Assembly: GCF_004216955.1 (NCBI RefSeq)
Contig: NZ_SGXL01000004.1
Span: forward strand, 1-63,099
Direction of reading: 5' to 3'
Length of the DNA stretch: 63,099 nucleotides
From: Fictibacillus sp. BK138
GTDB lineage: Bacteria; Bacillota; Bacilli; Bacillales; Fictibacillaceae
The translations under genes and the position numbers were made by a program. Numbering within the stretch: position 1 is the stretch's first letter; the number at the start of each line of letters is the position of its first letter. This document shows, in pieces, positions 24,998 through 33,375 of the stretch. Below the pieces are notes generated by a model that was not told the DNA's origin, ran no database searches, and saw nothing but the letters and a program-made list of their open reading frames with translations.

Positions 24998-25495
24998 CTA
25001 GCTCTTAAACATGAAACAAAGTTCACTATGTGAGGCTGGTATTCGCCCTGTTGCTTCTAAAAAGCTTTCTGCCGTCGTTAAGCCGAAATGTTTAAATGTT
25101 TTCTTTAATACTTTTTGTTTTTCCAGTTTATCTTCTGGCAGCTGATCCAAAAAGTCATCAAAGCTTCCATATTCACTTATAAGTTCTCCCACTCTTTTAG
25201 CGTTTTCGATCGTTGCCTCGATCTTCTTCCGATGTCTTATGATACCTGCATCAGCTACTAATCTTTCAACATCTTCTTCGTCAAACTGCTTTACCTTCTC
25301 TACGTCAAAATCAGCAAAAGCTTTTCTGAAATTCTCTCTTTTATGAAGAATGGTTCTCCAGCTTAACCCTGATTGAAACAGCTCAAGCGTTAAGCATTCA
25401 AACAGTTTATTATTTCCTTCTGCCTTCTTGCCCCACTCTTCGTCATGATAGAGCTGCAGCATTTCACTTTCTTCACTCCATTTGCATCGGTTCAT
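24998..25495 (-). CDS. DNA-3-methyladenine glycosylase I (Tag family)
   Basis: The 165-residue helix-hairpin-helix glycosylase begins MNRCKW. It keeps Cys4 and the H-x3-C pair near the end (SHSELC), which match the zinc ligands of E. coli Tag, and contains YHDEEWG and LELFQSGLSWRTIL. It excises 3-methyladenine from alkylated DNA. It is slightly shorter than E. coli Tag (187 residues). Confidence 0.9.
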   Translation of the reverse strand: MNRCKWSEESEMLQLYHDEEWGKKAEGNNKLFECLTLELFQSGLSWRTILHKRENFRKAFADFDVEKVKQFDEEDVERLVADAGIIRHRKKIEATIENAKRVGELISEYGSFDDFLDQLPEDKLEKQKVLKKTFKHFGLTTAESFLEATGRIPASHSELCFMFKS

Positions 25496-25521
25496 CTCTC
25501 ATTCTCCTTTTTGTGTAAAAG

Positions 25522-25546
25522 AAAAAAGCACAGCACCGCTGCACTT
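25522..25546 (-). terminator. Terminator after the signal peptidase gene
   Basis: AAAGTGCAGC-GGT-GCTGTGC with G-T wobble pairs, followed by TTTTTTC on the minus strand. Confidence 0.65.
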
Positions 25547-26107
25547 TTATTGGGTTGCTCTCATTTCAGAAAATGGATAGATTACGACTTCTGAACGGCC
25601 TTCGATTGATTTAGTTTCGATCAGACCTAATCCATTTCTTGAATCCATGCTGTTCAGTCTGTTGTCACCCATGACGAACACTTTGCCTTTTGGTACTTTT
25701 AACGGTCCGAAATCCTCTGTTAAATACACGCCAAGACTCTTTGCTTCTGATTTATTTTCCTGCAAATAGGATTCTTTCACTTTTTTATTATTTACATAGA
25801 GGACGTCACTCTTCATTTGGATAACGTCTCCTTCAATCCCTATGATCCGTTTTACGTATCTTTTATCATCACCTTTAATAATGACAATATCCCCTTTTTT
25901 CGGTTCAGAAAAAGCATAAACAATTTTGTTCACGTATAACTTTTCCTGATCGTGAAGGGTAGGTGACATGGAAGCACCTTCAACCATATAAGGTGCGAAA
26001 AAATAAGCCTTCGTTATGAAAACAAACACAAGCGCAAAACCGATCGCTTTGAGCCAGCTTACCCATTCACTCTTCTGCTGCTGGGTCTCTTTTTCTTGTT
26101 CTATCAT
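25547..26107 (-). CDS. Type I signal peptidase (SipS family)
   Basis: The 186-residue protein has one N-terminal membrane anchor (about 20-38), the catalytic serine in VEGASMSPTL and the catalytic lysine in KRYVKRIIG, then MGDNRLNSMDSR. It cleaves Sec signal peptides outside the membrane. The chosen ATG (MIEQEK) follows GAGGTGATGAGG; the upstream frame runs into the VOC gene. It starts 8 bases after that gene, so the two are probably co-transcribed. Confidence 0.92.
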   Translation of the reverse strand: MIEQEKETQQQKSEWVSWLKAIGFALVFVFITKAYFFAPYMVEGASMSPTLHDQEKLYVNKIVYAFSEPKKGDIVIIKGDDKRYVKRIIGIEGDVIQMKSDVLYVNNKKVKESYLQENKSEAKSLGVYLTEDFGPLKVPKGKVFVMGDNRLNSMDSRNGLGLIETKSIEGRSEVVIYPFSEMRATQ

Positions 26108-26114
26108 ATCCTCA

Positions 26115-26516
26115 TCACCTCGGCGCCACAATTTCAATTTTAATGCGGTCTGGATCTTCGAAAAACAAAGCGTAATGCCCTTCGCCTCCAGCAAAGGGAT
26201 AATCATTATCATATAAGAAAGGTACTCTATTCTCCTTCAATTGTACACGAAGGTGCTCTACATGCGCACGTGATTTAGCCCAGAAAGCTAAATGATTCAG
26301 GCCAGTATGTTTGCGATGAAAGGAAAATTCATTGTACTTAGCTTCAGTTTGTGTAAATACAAGATACGCGGAACCATTTTTGTAACTTATCCCTTTGTCC
26401 CATTCCTGAAAAGGTTCGTAGCCCAGCTCAGCCATCAGCCAGCTATAAAATAATTTTGTTCGCGCAAGATCATAAACATTAATTTCAACGTGGTGAAGTC
26501 CTTGAGGTGTGCTCAT
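26115..26516 (-). CDS. VOC-superfamily (glyoxalase-like) protein
   Basis: This 133-residue protein has two beta-alpha-beta-beta-beta units, starting GLHHVEINVYDLARTKLFYSW and ending FFEDPDRIKIEIV. The His and Glu positions fit a metal site. Substrate unknown. The start at 26516 (MSTPQG) is preferred; 26543 is an alternative. Confidence 0.85.
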   Translation of the reverse strand: MSTPQGLHHVEINVYDLARTKLFYSWLMAELGYEPFQEWDKGISYKNGSAYLVFTQTEAKYNEFSFHRKHTGLNHLAFWAKSRAHVEHLRVQLKENRVPFLYDNDYPFAGGEGHYALFFEDPDRIKIEIVAPR

Positions 26517-26637
26517 TCCATCAATATCTCCCTGTACAATCATTTATAAAGCAAAAAGGTAGTTATTACACTTTTAATCTTATACAAAATAGCCTACAAT
26601 GGTAAAGATTTCCGTTTTTGAAACAGGAGGGTTATCC

Positions 26638-28479
26638 ATGACCACTAAAACAAAACACGCAGCAATCTTCCTGGCTATTTTTCTGCTTTGGATGAAAACC
26701 TATATTGTTTCTAAAGTTTCTTTTACGCTGCCTGCAGATCATTTCCTGCAAGAAATTTTATTATTTCTGAATCCGCTTAGTTTTCTCGTACTCTATTTTA
26801 GTTTCGCTTACTTTACTTCACCTTCCAAAAGAAGAAGAGTCATCATTTGGATGTCTTTTATTTATAGTTTCATATTATACGCCAATGTTGTATATTATCG
26901 ATTTTTCACAGATTTCCTGACGATACCGGTACTTTTTCAGACGAAGAACGTTGGGGATATCGGCAACAGTGTGTATGAGCTCGTTTACATAACCGATCTA
27001 TTCTTTTTTGCCGACCTTTTTGTTTTAGCATATCTTTTAAAAAAGCCCCTATGGCAGTCCGATCAAACCATAAAAACGAAAGAGCGAAGAAAATTCTTTG
27101 CATACGGACTGGCTATTCTAGCTGTACACCTAATTTTAGCTGAGGTTGATCGTCCGCAGCTGTTAACTCGTACTTTCGACAGGGAGATACTAGTAAAAAG
27201 CCTGGGAACGTTCAATTACCATCTATACGACATCATGCTCCAGTCTAGATCCTCCATGCAAAAAGCATTGGCAAGCAATATAGATGCAGAGGAAATTCTA
27301 CATAAGCTCAACAAAGACACAGAAAATAATCCTGAATTATATGGGATCGCAAAAGACAAGAACCTGATTGTGATTTCCCTTGAATCAACTCAAAACTTTG
27401 TGCTGAACTATGAAATTAATGGTGAGGAAGTAACACCTTTCTTAAACGAACTTGTAGAATCTAGCTATTATTTTTCTGATTTCTATCATCAAACCGGACA
27501 AGGCAAAACGTCTGATTCCGAATTTCTGCTCGACAACTCACTATATCCGCTGCCAAGAGGCGCTGTTTTTCAGACTCATCCATTGAACGAATATAACGCC
27601 ATGCCTGAGATCTTAAAAGCAAACGGCTATTATTCGGCTGTCTTTCATGGCAACAATAAAAGTTTCTGGAATCGCGATGTTATGTATAAGACGATGGGCT
27701 ATGATCAATTTTTCAGTGAGGAATACTATAAGGTCACAGACGAAAATACCATTAACTACGGGTTGAAAGATATACCGTTCTTCCATCAATCCATACCCTA
27801 CTTAATGGATCTTCCGCAGCCGTTTTACGCGAGAATGATTACACTGACGAATCATCATCCTTATTTGATCAATGAGGAGGAACAGTGGGTCGAACCATAT
27901 CCAGTGGACGACGGAACCGTAAGCCGGTATTTTACTACCGTCCGTTATGCTGATGAGGCATTGAAGCAGTTTTTTAATGACCTTAAGAAATCTGGACTTT
28001 ACGAGAATTCTGTAATAGTGGTATATGGAGACCATTACGGGATCTCAGAACGACATCAAGAAGCTATGGCTGATGTACTAGGAAAAGCGTCTATTACAGC
28101 TTATAATCAGGTCGAGCTTCAGCAGGTTCCTTTATTCATCCATATTCCAGGTAAAAAAGGCAAAGTAATGGAGACGGTTGGCGGACAGATCGACCTAAAA
28201 CCTACTCTGCTTCATCTGCTTGGAATTAAAGCAAAGAATGATGTTCATTTTGGTACAGACCTTTTTTCAAAAGATCATGATGAACTGACCATACTCCGTA
28301 ATGGCTCCTTTGTTACGAGTGATTTTATTTACACGAGTGAAACATGCTACGTAAAGCCCTTTGGCGCACCGGTTGACCCTTCAAAATGTGAACCATATAT
28401 GGAAAAAGCGAAAGAAGAACTCGATCAGTCCGATCAGATTATTTATGGTGATCTCTTGAGGTTTTTAAAACAAAAATAG
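26638..28479 (+). CDS. Lipoteichoic acid synthase-family protein (LtaS-like)
   Basis: The 613-residue protein has five N-terminal membrane helices (about 1-195) and an extracellular sulfatase-fold domain. LtaS motifs are present: VISLESTQNF, YHQTGQGKTSDSEF with the nucleophilic threonine, FHGNNKSFWNRD and VVYGDHYG. It should polymerise glycerol phosphate onto a lipid anchor. B. subtilis has several paralogues, so the exact orthologue is uncertain. The ATG at 26638 follows AGGAGG. It is monocistronic with a strong terminator. Confidence 0.9.
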   Translation: MTTKTKHAAIFLAIFLLWMKTYIVSKVSFTLPADHFLQEILLFLNPLSFLVLYFSFAYFTSPSKRRRVIIWMSFIYSFILYANVVYYRFFTDFLTIPVLFQTKNVGDIGNSVYELVYITDLFFFADLFVLAYLLKKPLWQSDQTIKTKERRKFFAYGLAILAVHLILAEVDRPQLLTRTFDREILVKSLGTFNYHLYDIMLQSRSSMQKALASNIDAEEILHKLNKDTENNPELYGIAKDKNLIVISLESTQNFVLNYEINGEEVTPFLNELVESSYYFSDFYHQTGQGKTSDSEFLLDNSLYPLPRGAVFQTHPLNEYNAMPEILKANGYYSAVFHGNNKSFWNRDVMYKTMGYDQFFSEEYYKVTDENTINYGLKDIPFFHQSIPYLMDLPQPFYARMITLTNHHPYLINEEEQWVEPYPVDDGTVSRYFTTVRYADEALKQFFNDLKKSGLYENSVIVVYGDHYGISERHQEAMADVLGKASITAYNQVELQQVPLFIHIPGKKGKVMETVGGQIDLKPTLLHLLGIKAKNDVHFGTDLFSKDHDELTILRNGSFVTSDFIYTSETCYVKPFGAPVDPSKCEPYMEKAKEELDQSDQIIYGDLLRFLKQK

Positions 28480-28518
28480 TCGCGTTCGAAAGTGACCGAT
28501 TTTATAAAACATGATGTA

Positions 28519-28560
28519 GATGTCCCTTCTGATTAATTTCAGAAGGGACATTTCAATTTT
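28519..28560 (+). terminator. Terminator after the ltaS-like gene
   Basis: ATGTCCCTTCTGA pairs with TCAGAAGGGACAT around TTAATT, followed by TTCAATTTT. Confidence 0.85.
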
Positions 28561-28696
28561 AGAGGGGGAGAATTATAAAAAACTAAGCTAGTCAGATTAA
28601 ATCCCTCGTAAAACGCTCAAATCAGGCGCAGTTTGGAGTGCCGGAACTGTTTTCAGACTGTACCTAGGGGGTATTCAGTCTTATCCGATAGTTCGA

Positions 28697-28801
28697 ATCC
28701 ACAAAAAAGCAGTCTTAATCCAGAAATTTGGCCACTTTATCCACGAATTTTAGACCTCAATCAAAAAATTTTAGGTGTTTATCCACGAGTCTACAATCCT
28801 C
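28697..28801. repeat. Phased short-motif array 2 (core ATCCACGAA, 21-bp period)
   Basis: Five units begin at exactly 21-bp steps: 28697, 28718, 28739, 28760 and 28781. The first nine bases (ATCCA, then CGAA or similar) are conserved and the rest vary. Array 3 at 33211 belongs to the same family, and both arrays end in a similar tail with GACAA(A/T)TTTCG. The remaining gap up to 28874 shows no gene. Confidence 0.88.
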
Positions 28802-28874
28802 GACAAATTTCGCCGTTCATATACTCCTTTATACCTCTCCTCCTTTATTAGACTAACCTAGGTAAAATACTATT

Positions 28875-29375
28875 TTATCGCTTTTTCATCCTGATCATTG
28901 AATAGTGCAGAGTAGTTTTTGGGAGCTGCTCAGCAAGCGGTGTAAGTGAAGGCATAATTCTAAGCTCCACATCCCTTTTAACCAACGCTTCTAGCAATGA
29001 CCCCACAGGTTCCATTTTAAGCGGCTGCTCGGTTTCATACGATACGAAGTAGCCTGCACCTTCATCCATCATTATAAAGTGGTCAGGAGCAAGTGAATAT
29101 CGATAAAGTCTTGTACGTTGCAGACGTTCCAGCCAGCCGCTTTCGATGGCAATAATCTTGTCTGCTGTGGTTGTATGTAAGAACTTTTCACGGTCATCTT
29201 CATTTGTTTCAGGTGTAGCCCAAAACCCAATTCTCGGACAATCCCGCGGCAAAAGATATAGAGGTGATCGGTCATCATCAATCGCCCAAACCATAGGTGG
29301 ACGGTCAGAAAAACTCGGATGTTTTCTTGGGTGGAAAATTTCAATATTATCTTCTTCTGAAAAGTGGTAGAGCAT
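28875..29375 (-). CDS. DUF6886-like uncharacterised protein
   Basis: The 166-residue protein begins MLYHFSEEDNIEIFHPR and contains PPMVWAIDDDRSPLYLLPRDCPRIGFW and DHFIMMDEGAGYFVS. This pattern fits a conserved Bacillus family that I recall as DUF6886. No enzymatic activity can be assigned. It is monocistronic with a terminator downstream of array 2's neighbourhood not evident; it converges on the ltaS-like gene. Confidence 0.65.
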   Translation of the reverse strand: MLYHFSEEDNIEIFHPRKHPSFSDRPPMVWAIDDDRSPLYLLPRDCPRIGFWATPETNEDDREKFLHTTTADKIIAIESGWLERLQRTRLYRYSLAPDHFIMMDEGAGYFVSYETEQPLKMEPVGSLLEALVKRDVELRIMPSLTPLAEQLPKTTLHYSMIRMKKR

Positions 29376-29453
29376 AATGATGTCCTCCCTATTTATTAAA
29401 CTCTTCTTTTATAATAGTCTATAATTATAAAAAGCGCGGGAATATTTAGAAGC

Positions 29454-29483
29454 AAAAAAAGAATCTCCATTTCAGAAGATTCG
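29454..29483 (-). terminator. Terminator after the SDR-QueA-VOC operon
   Basis: GAATCT and AGATTC arms around a 10-base loop, followed on the minus strand by TTTTTTT. Confidence 0.75.
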
Positions 29484-29508
29484 TTTATATCTATGGATAG
29501 AATAAAAA

Positions 29509-29856
29509 TTAATCATTTACTTGTATAAATTCAACCTCCTCACCATCTGGTCCTTCATAAAAAACGGTCTGCCATCCGTTTTCGAGATTATAAGGTCCTT
29601 CAGATGGTGCTATTCCTGATTGTTGAAGCTCCATTATTTTAGTCTCAACACTTTCTACAGCAAAAGCGATATGAGTGGTGCGAGAATCAGACAAGCTGTC
29701 AGGGATTAACTCGAGCGCAAATCCTTTACCAACTAAAAACACGAGCTCTATGCCATTCCAATTTAATGACTCTTTTTTCTTAACAGGCAAGATTGTTTCA
29801 TAGAATTGAAGCGATTTTTCTAGATCAGTGACGTAGATTCCAATGTGATGGAGCAT
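29509..29856 (-). CDS. VOC-family glyoxalase/dioxygenase-like protein
   Basis: This 115-residue protein starts MLHHIGIYVTDLEKSLQFYE and ends FYEGPDGEEVEFIQV, with TTHIAFAVES between. These give the His-Glu-His-Glu metal pattern of glyoxalase-I-like proteins. It lies 12 bases after the queA-like gene in an apparent SDR-QueA-VOC operon. Substrate unknown. Confidence 0.85.
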   Translation of the reverse strand: MLHHIGIYVTDLEKSLQFYETILPVKKKESLNWNGIELVFLVGKGFALELIPDSLSDSRTTHIAFAVESVETKIMELQQSGIAPSEGPYNLENGWQTVFYEGPDGEEVEFIQVND

Positions 29857-29868
29857 GTTTGTATTCTC

Positions 29869-30894
29869 CTATAAAATCAAATTCATATCGCCAAATTCAT
29901 GCCATAAATAACGCTGCTCGATTGCACCTTGATAAGCATCGTATAACTTATCTTTATCCACGAATGCAGAAAGCAGCTGAAGATGACTCGCTTCTGGTTC
30001 GTGCATGCCAGTTATTAATCCATCACAGATTTGCAGTTTCGTATTTTCTGTAATGTACAGATTCGTCCAGCCAGTGTGAGCCTGCAGTTCTTTTTTCTCG
30101 AGAGCCACAGTTTCTAATGCTCTGACTACCGTTGTACCTACTGCTACTACTCGGCCGCCAGCTTCTTTCGTCTCTTGGATCAGGTTTACTGTTTCCTCAG
30201 GAACCTCATAGTTTTCAAAATTCTTGTCTGGTCCTTTATGCCACTTATCATCAAGAAGGTAGCTGAGTCCTGTGTGAAGAGTAATGTACGCGATCCGGAC
30301 ACCTTTCTTTTGCAGCCGGAAAAGGAGTTCCCAGCTGAACGCGCGGCCCGCTGACGGCATCTCAACCGATCCAGGAATGGTTGCAAATACAGTTTGATAA
30401 TAATCAAGATTCCAAGGTTCTTGAATGTACTCGTACCTCACAGGCTCTCCAAGACTATAAATCTGGTTATATAGAGAAGAGCAGCACAAGCTAAACGCTA
30501 ATGAAACAAAAGGTGTATCAGATGATTGTTCGACTACTGTCGCTGTGAGCGTTGGTGAAAATCGGATAATTTCCCCTTTCGTAAGGGTTCCGCTGACCGG
30601 CAGGGCTTCCCATATAGACTCATTTTTTCTGTGAGCAAGTCTCACTTCGACTTCAGTTCCGTCTATTTCTCTTATACTTTTTAAAACTGCGGGCACTGTG
30701 CGGCTGGCATTTAATACGAGCAGATCTCCTCTTTTTAAATAACGGTCAAGCTGATAAAATTTTGTATGTTCTGTATAACCAGTCGTTTTATTTAGAACCA
30801 TCATCTTCACGTAGTCTCTTCGGATCCCCCTGCGTTCAGGCGGTTCTTTTGCATTTAATTCTTGTGGAAGCTCAAACTTCATAGCAGATTCCAT
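29869..30894 (-). CDS. QueA-like S-adenosylmethionine:tRNA ribosyltransferase-isomerase
   Basis: The 341-residue protein matches QueA in overall layout: FELPQELNAKEPPERRGIRRDY, LVLNASRTVPAVL, ITLHTGL, GTTVVRALE and GMHEPEASHLQLL. QueA transfers the ribosyl moiety of SAM to preQ1-tRNA in queuosine synthesis. Here it is outside the usual ruvB-queA-tgt context, with an SDR gene upstream (TGATG overlap) and a VOC gene downstream, so it may be a second, specialised copy. Several positions in the family core differ from canonical QueA (NASRT instead of NNTRV), so activity on tRNA is not certain. Confidence 0.82.
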   Translation of the reverse strand: MESAMKFELPQELNAKEPPERRGIRRDYVKMMVLNKTTGYTEHTKFYQLDRYLKRGDLLVLNASRTVPAVLKSIREIDGTEVEVRLAHRKNESIWEALPVSGTLTKGEIIRFSPTLTATVVEQSSDTPFVSLAFSLCCSSLYNQIYSLGEPVRYEYIQEPWNLDYYQTVFATIPGSVEMPSAGRAFSWELLFRLQKKGVRIAYITLHTGLSYLLDDKWHKGPDKNFENYEVPEETVNLIQETKEAGGRVVAVGTTVVRALETVALEKKELQAHTGWTNLYITENTKLQICDGLITGMHEPEASHLQLLSAFVDKDKLYDAYQGAIEQRYLWHEFGDMNLIL

Positions 30895-31619
30895 CAGTTT
30901 TCACTCCCCTCGAGCTGAAACTCTTGTGCTTCAAATCGTTTTCCAGTGATATGTTTTGACTCGTCTGATGCTAAGTAACCAAATACAGCGGTGATATCTT
31001 CTGGTTTTGCCAGCTCATAATCACAATCTGGAACTGCCAGTTCGTGCATATGCGTATCCATTTCTCCGGGATCCACCATGTTAACGCGAACGCCTGAACC
31101 GTTTACTTCATCAGACCACGTTTCAGTAAGGCCTTCGAGTGCAAATTTTGATATGCCGTAAGCTCCCCATCCGGCATAACCTGTTGCTCCCGCTTCTGAT
31201 GTGATGTTAATAATGCTTCCCTGCTGTTTTTGCAGCATGATCGGAAGTACTCTTCTCGTCACGAGGAATGGTCCGATCGTATTGACACGCAATACTTCTT
31301 CAAAATCTTGTTCTGGATAATCCAGCAGATACGGCATAGGGCTAGGTCCCAATATCGAAGCATTGTTGATGAGAACATCAATTTTCCCAAAGTACTCTTC
31401 AGTCAATGCCACAAATCGCTCAACATCTTTTGAATTGGACATATCTGCACTTACCGCCAATACGTCAGCTCCCAATTGTTCTGCTTCCTCTTTCACCTCT
31501 TGAATTCCCTGTTCATTACGTGCACAGATTGCTAAGTTGTAACCTTCCTTAGCAAAAAATAGCGTAAGCGCTTTCCCTAATCCTTTTGATGCTCCAGTAA
31601 TCATCGCGATTTTTTTCAT
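30894..31619 (-). CDS. Short-chain dehydrogenase/reductase
   Basis: This 241-residue classical SDR has TGASKGLG (cofactor loop, about 8-15), NNASILG and the catalytic Tyr-Lys in YGISK, with a serine about 13 residues earlier. NAD(P) dependence is expected. The stop overlaps the ATG of the queA-like gene by one base, so the two are translationally coupled. Substrate unknown. Confidence 0.9.
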   Translation of the reverse strand: MKKIAMITGASKGLGKALTLFFAKEGYNLAICARNEQGIQEVKEEAEQLGADVLAVSADMSNSKDVERFVALTEEYFGKIDVLINNASILGPSPMPYLLDYPEQDFEEVLRVNTIGPFLVTRRVLPIMLQKQQGSIINITSEAGATGYAGWGAYGISKFALEGLTETWSDEVNGSGVRVNMVDPGEMDTHMHELAVPDCDYELAKPEDITAVFGYLASDESKHITGKRFEAQEFQLEGSEN

Positions 31620-31763
31620 GTTATAGCCTCCAATAGTTGATATTGAGTTATTATATACTTTTTATACATTTATGTTTACTAAGTATTTAAATTATAATTC
31701 CCAATAATTTCATTCGTCAATGACTTTGTTTTATAAATCGTTCGACAAATTCTTTAGACATAG

Positions 31764-31787
31764 AAAAAACCTTGCCGCAGCAAGGTT
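31764..31787 (-). terminator. Terminator after uvsE
   Basis: AAAACCTTGC and GCAAGGTTTT arms around TGCG on the minus strand, followed by TTTC, immediately behind the stop codon. Confidence 0.9.
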
Positions 31788-32753
31788 TTATTTAAGCCGA
31801 AATGAAGCTCCATCAATGATCTCCACATCGGTTCTTTCTTTTATTTCTCTCATTAGTTGAAAAAGGGCTAAATCTTTTTTCTTGGATTCAATCATGCAGT
31901 CGATCTGTTCCACACTTCCTTTTACTTCCTTTAGAAAATCAAAAAACATATCAACATCCACATAATCTGCATGGTTTCTAAACTGTTTATCACTCTTCGG
32001 GCTGGATATGTGCATTTTTAACGGAAGCGGTGATTGTTTCCATGATTCTACTACCCTTGGCCAATGCTGTGTCCAGTTTTCATCATGGTGGTAGGCAAGA
32101 TGATGGTGATAGTCAAATACAAGCGGAATCTGAAGCTTTTCGCATAAATAAAGGGCATCTGCCATCGTAAAAGACGTATCATCATTTTCAAGCATGATCA
32201 TCTTTTGAATCTGGACAGGAACGTAAGCCCAATTTTGCACAAACCTCTCGAGTGCTACGTCTGTTTCTTTGTAGTTGCCTCCTACATGCATCACACATCG
32301 GTGCGTTGGATCAATTCCCATATTTTTTAAAAGCTTATAGTGAAGCTGAAGCGTTTTTAAAGAGTTCTTCAGTACTTCTTTTTTTGGAGAGTTGATTAGA
32401 ACGAAATGATCCGGATGAAAATCCAGTCTCATCTTATTTTCCAGGGCAAACTGTCCCATCTCATGAAGTGCATCAGCTAAAGGGCTGATATAATCCCAGT
32501 CTAGTAAATCACCATGATTGGCAAGCGGTATAATTCTAGAAGTCATCCTATAAAAAGCCACATCGTGAGCGGCTGCATGTTTCAAGATCCGCAATGTATT
32601 TGTTACATTTGCGAGCGAAATCCGTTCTAGTTTTCTTAACCCTGCCTCTCTGTTCTGAAGCTGGCTGAACTGTTTATATGTCATTGTCTTGGAGGGAGAA
32701 GCATTCTTTAGTTCCATGCTCATCGCAACAAATCCAAGCCGGATAATCGTCAT
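31788..32753 (-). CDS. uvsE: UV damage endonuclease UvsE (UVDE)
   Basis: The 321-residue TIM-barrel nuclease has typical UVDE segments: FVAMSMELKNASPSKTMTY, SRIIPLANHGD, FHPDHFVLINSPK, MHVGGNYKETD, LENDDTSF, VFDYHHHLAYHHD and MHISSPKSDKQFRNHADYVD. These carry the metal-binding His, Glu and Asp residues. It nicks DNA 5' to UV photoproducts, giving a repair route independent of UvrABC. Confidence 0.93.
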   Translation of the reverse strand: MTIIRLGFVAMSMELKNASPSKTMTYKQFSQLQNREAGLRKLERISLANVTNTLRILKHAAAHDVAFYRMTSRIIPLANHGDLLDWDYISPLADALHEMGQFALENKMRLDFHPDHFVLINSPKKEVLKNSLKTLQLHYKLLKNMGIDPTHRCVMHVGGNYKETDVALERFVQNWAYVPVQIQKMIMLENDDTSFTMADALYLCEKLQIPLVFDYHHHLAYHHDENWTQHWPRVVESWKQSPLPLKMHISSPKSDKQFRNHADYVDVDMFFDFLKEVKGSVEQIDCMIESKKKDLALFQLMREIKERTDVEIIDGASFRLK

Positions 32754-32823
32754 TGGTCACACCTCATTTCATCTTTAACAGTATGACCATATGAAGTTAT
32801 CGTTTAATCCAATTGCTATATAA

Positions 32824-32854
32824 AAAAGCTTAGCCGATGTACAGCTAAGCTTTT
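32824..32854 (-). terminator. Terminator after the small DUF4359-like gene
   Basis: AAAAGCTTAGC and GCTAAGCTTTT arms around TGTACATCG (minus strand), with TTT following. Confidence 0.85.
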
Positions 32855-32861
32855 GATGTAA

Positions 32862-33140
32862 CTAATTAAAGAGTTTGAGCCACTTTGGGTAATCGAACTG
32901 ACCGTCTGATATAGTGAAAAAGTTTCCGAGAATCCCTAATCGCGTTTTTCCATACTCTTCTGCAACTATAGGAGTATACGTCGAGAATAGGAAGAAGTTT
33001 ATATGTTCTAATTGGTAGTGTTTATTTAGGTTTTCAGCTGTTTTTACATGCGGATGCACAAAAATAACTTCATAATCTTCTTTTGAGGGGTTCGTTAGGA
33101 AAAGTGTAATTACTGCCAAGATTAATAAGCCTATGAACAT
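32862..33140 (-). CDS. Small exported or membrane protein, DUF4359-like
   Basis: This 92-residue protein has one N-terminal hydrophobic segment (about 2-16) followed by TNPSKEDYEVIFVH and a short extracytoplasmic domain ending FFTISDGQFDYPKWLKLF. The layout recalls the DUF4359 family. That is a tentative match from memory, and function is unknown. Confidence 0.55.
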   Translation of the reverse strand: MFIGLLILAVITLFLTNPSKEDYEVIFVHPHVKTAENLNKHYQLEHINFFLFSTYTPIVAEEYGKTRLGILGNFFTISDGQFDYPKWLKLFN

Positions 33141-33210
33141 CTACTTTTTCTTCACCTCAGGCGCCTCCGATCTTGCTTTTAACTAAGCATATTTTAGCCA
33201 TACGTTTTAA

Positions 33211-33315
33211 ATCCACGAATTTTACCCCTGAATCCAAAAGTTTCGGCTCTCAATCCACGAGATATAGCCTCGAATCCTAAAGTTTTTAGCATTTATCCAC
33301 GAGTTTACATTTGCA
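33211..33315. repeat. Phased short-motif array 3 (core ATCCACGA, 21-bp period)
   Basis: Five units begin at exactly 33211, 33232, 33253, 33274 and 33295. Cores read ATCCACGAA, ATCCAAAAG, ATCCACGAG, ATCCTAAAG and ATCCACGAG, so odd units are closest to consensus. It lies just beyond the swrC terminator and upstream of the DUF4359-like gene. Confidence 0.88.
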
Positions 33316-33342
33316 GACAATTTTCGACATACAAAAAGCCAC

Positions 33343-33372
33343 CCTGGAACCTTTCACGCCAAGGTGACTTTA
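33343..33372 (-). terminator. Terminator after the swrC-like gene
   Basis: AAAGTCACCTTGG pairs with CCAGGGTGGCTTT (two G-T pairs) around an 11-base loop, ending in TTTTTG on the minus strand. Confidence 0.75.
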
Positions 33373-33375
33373 TAA

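Noticed and set aside
28697-33315. The 21-bp arrays as CRISPR
   Set aside because: CRISPR repeats are 23 bp or longer and nearly identical with unique spacers of about 30 bp. Here the whole unit is 21 bp and the core is degenerate; no cas genes are present.
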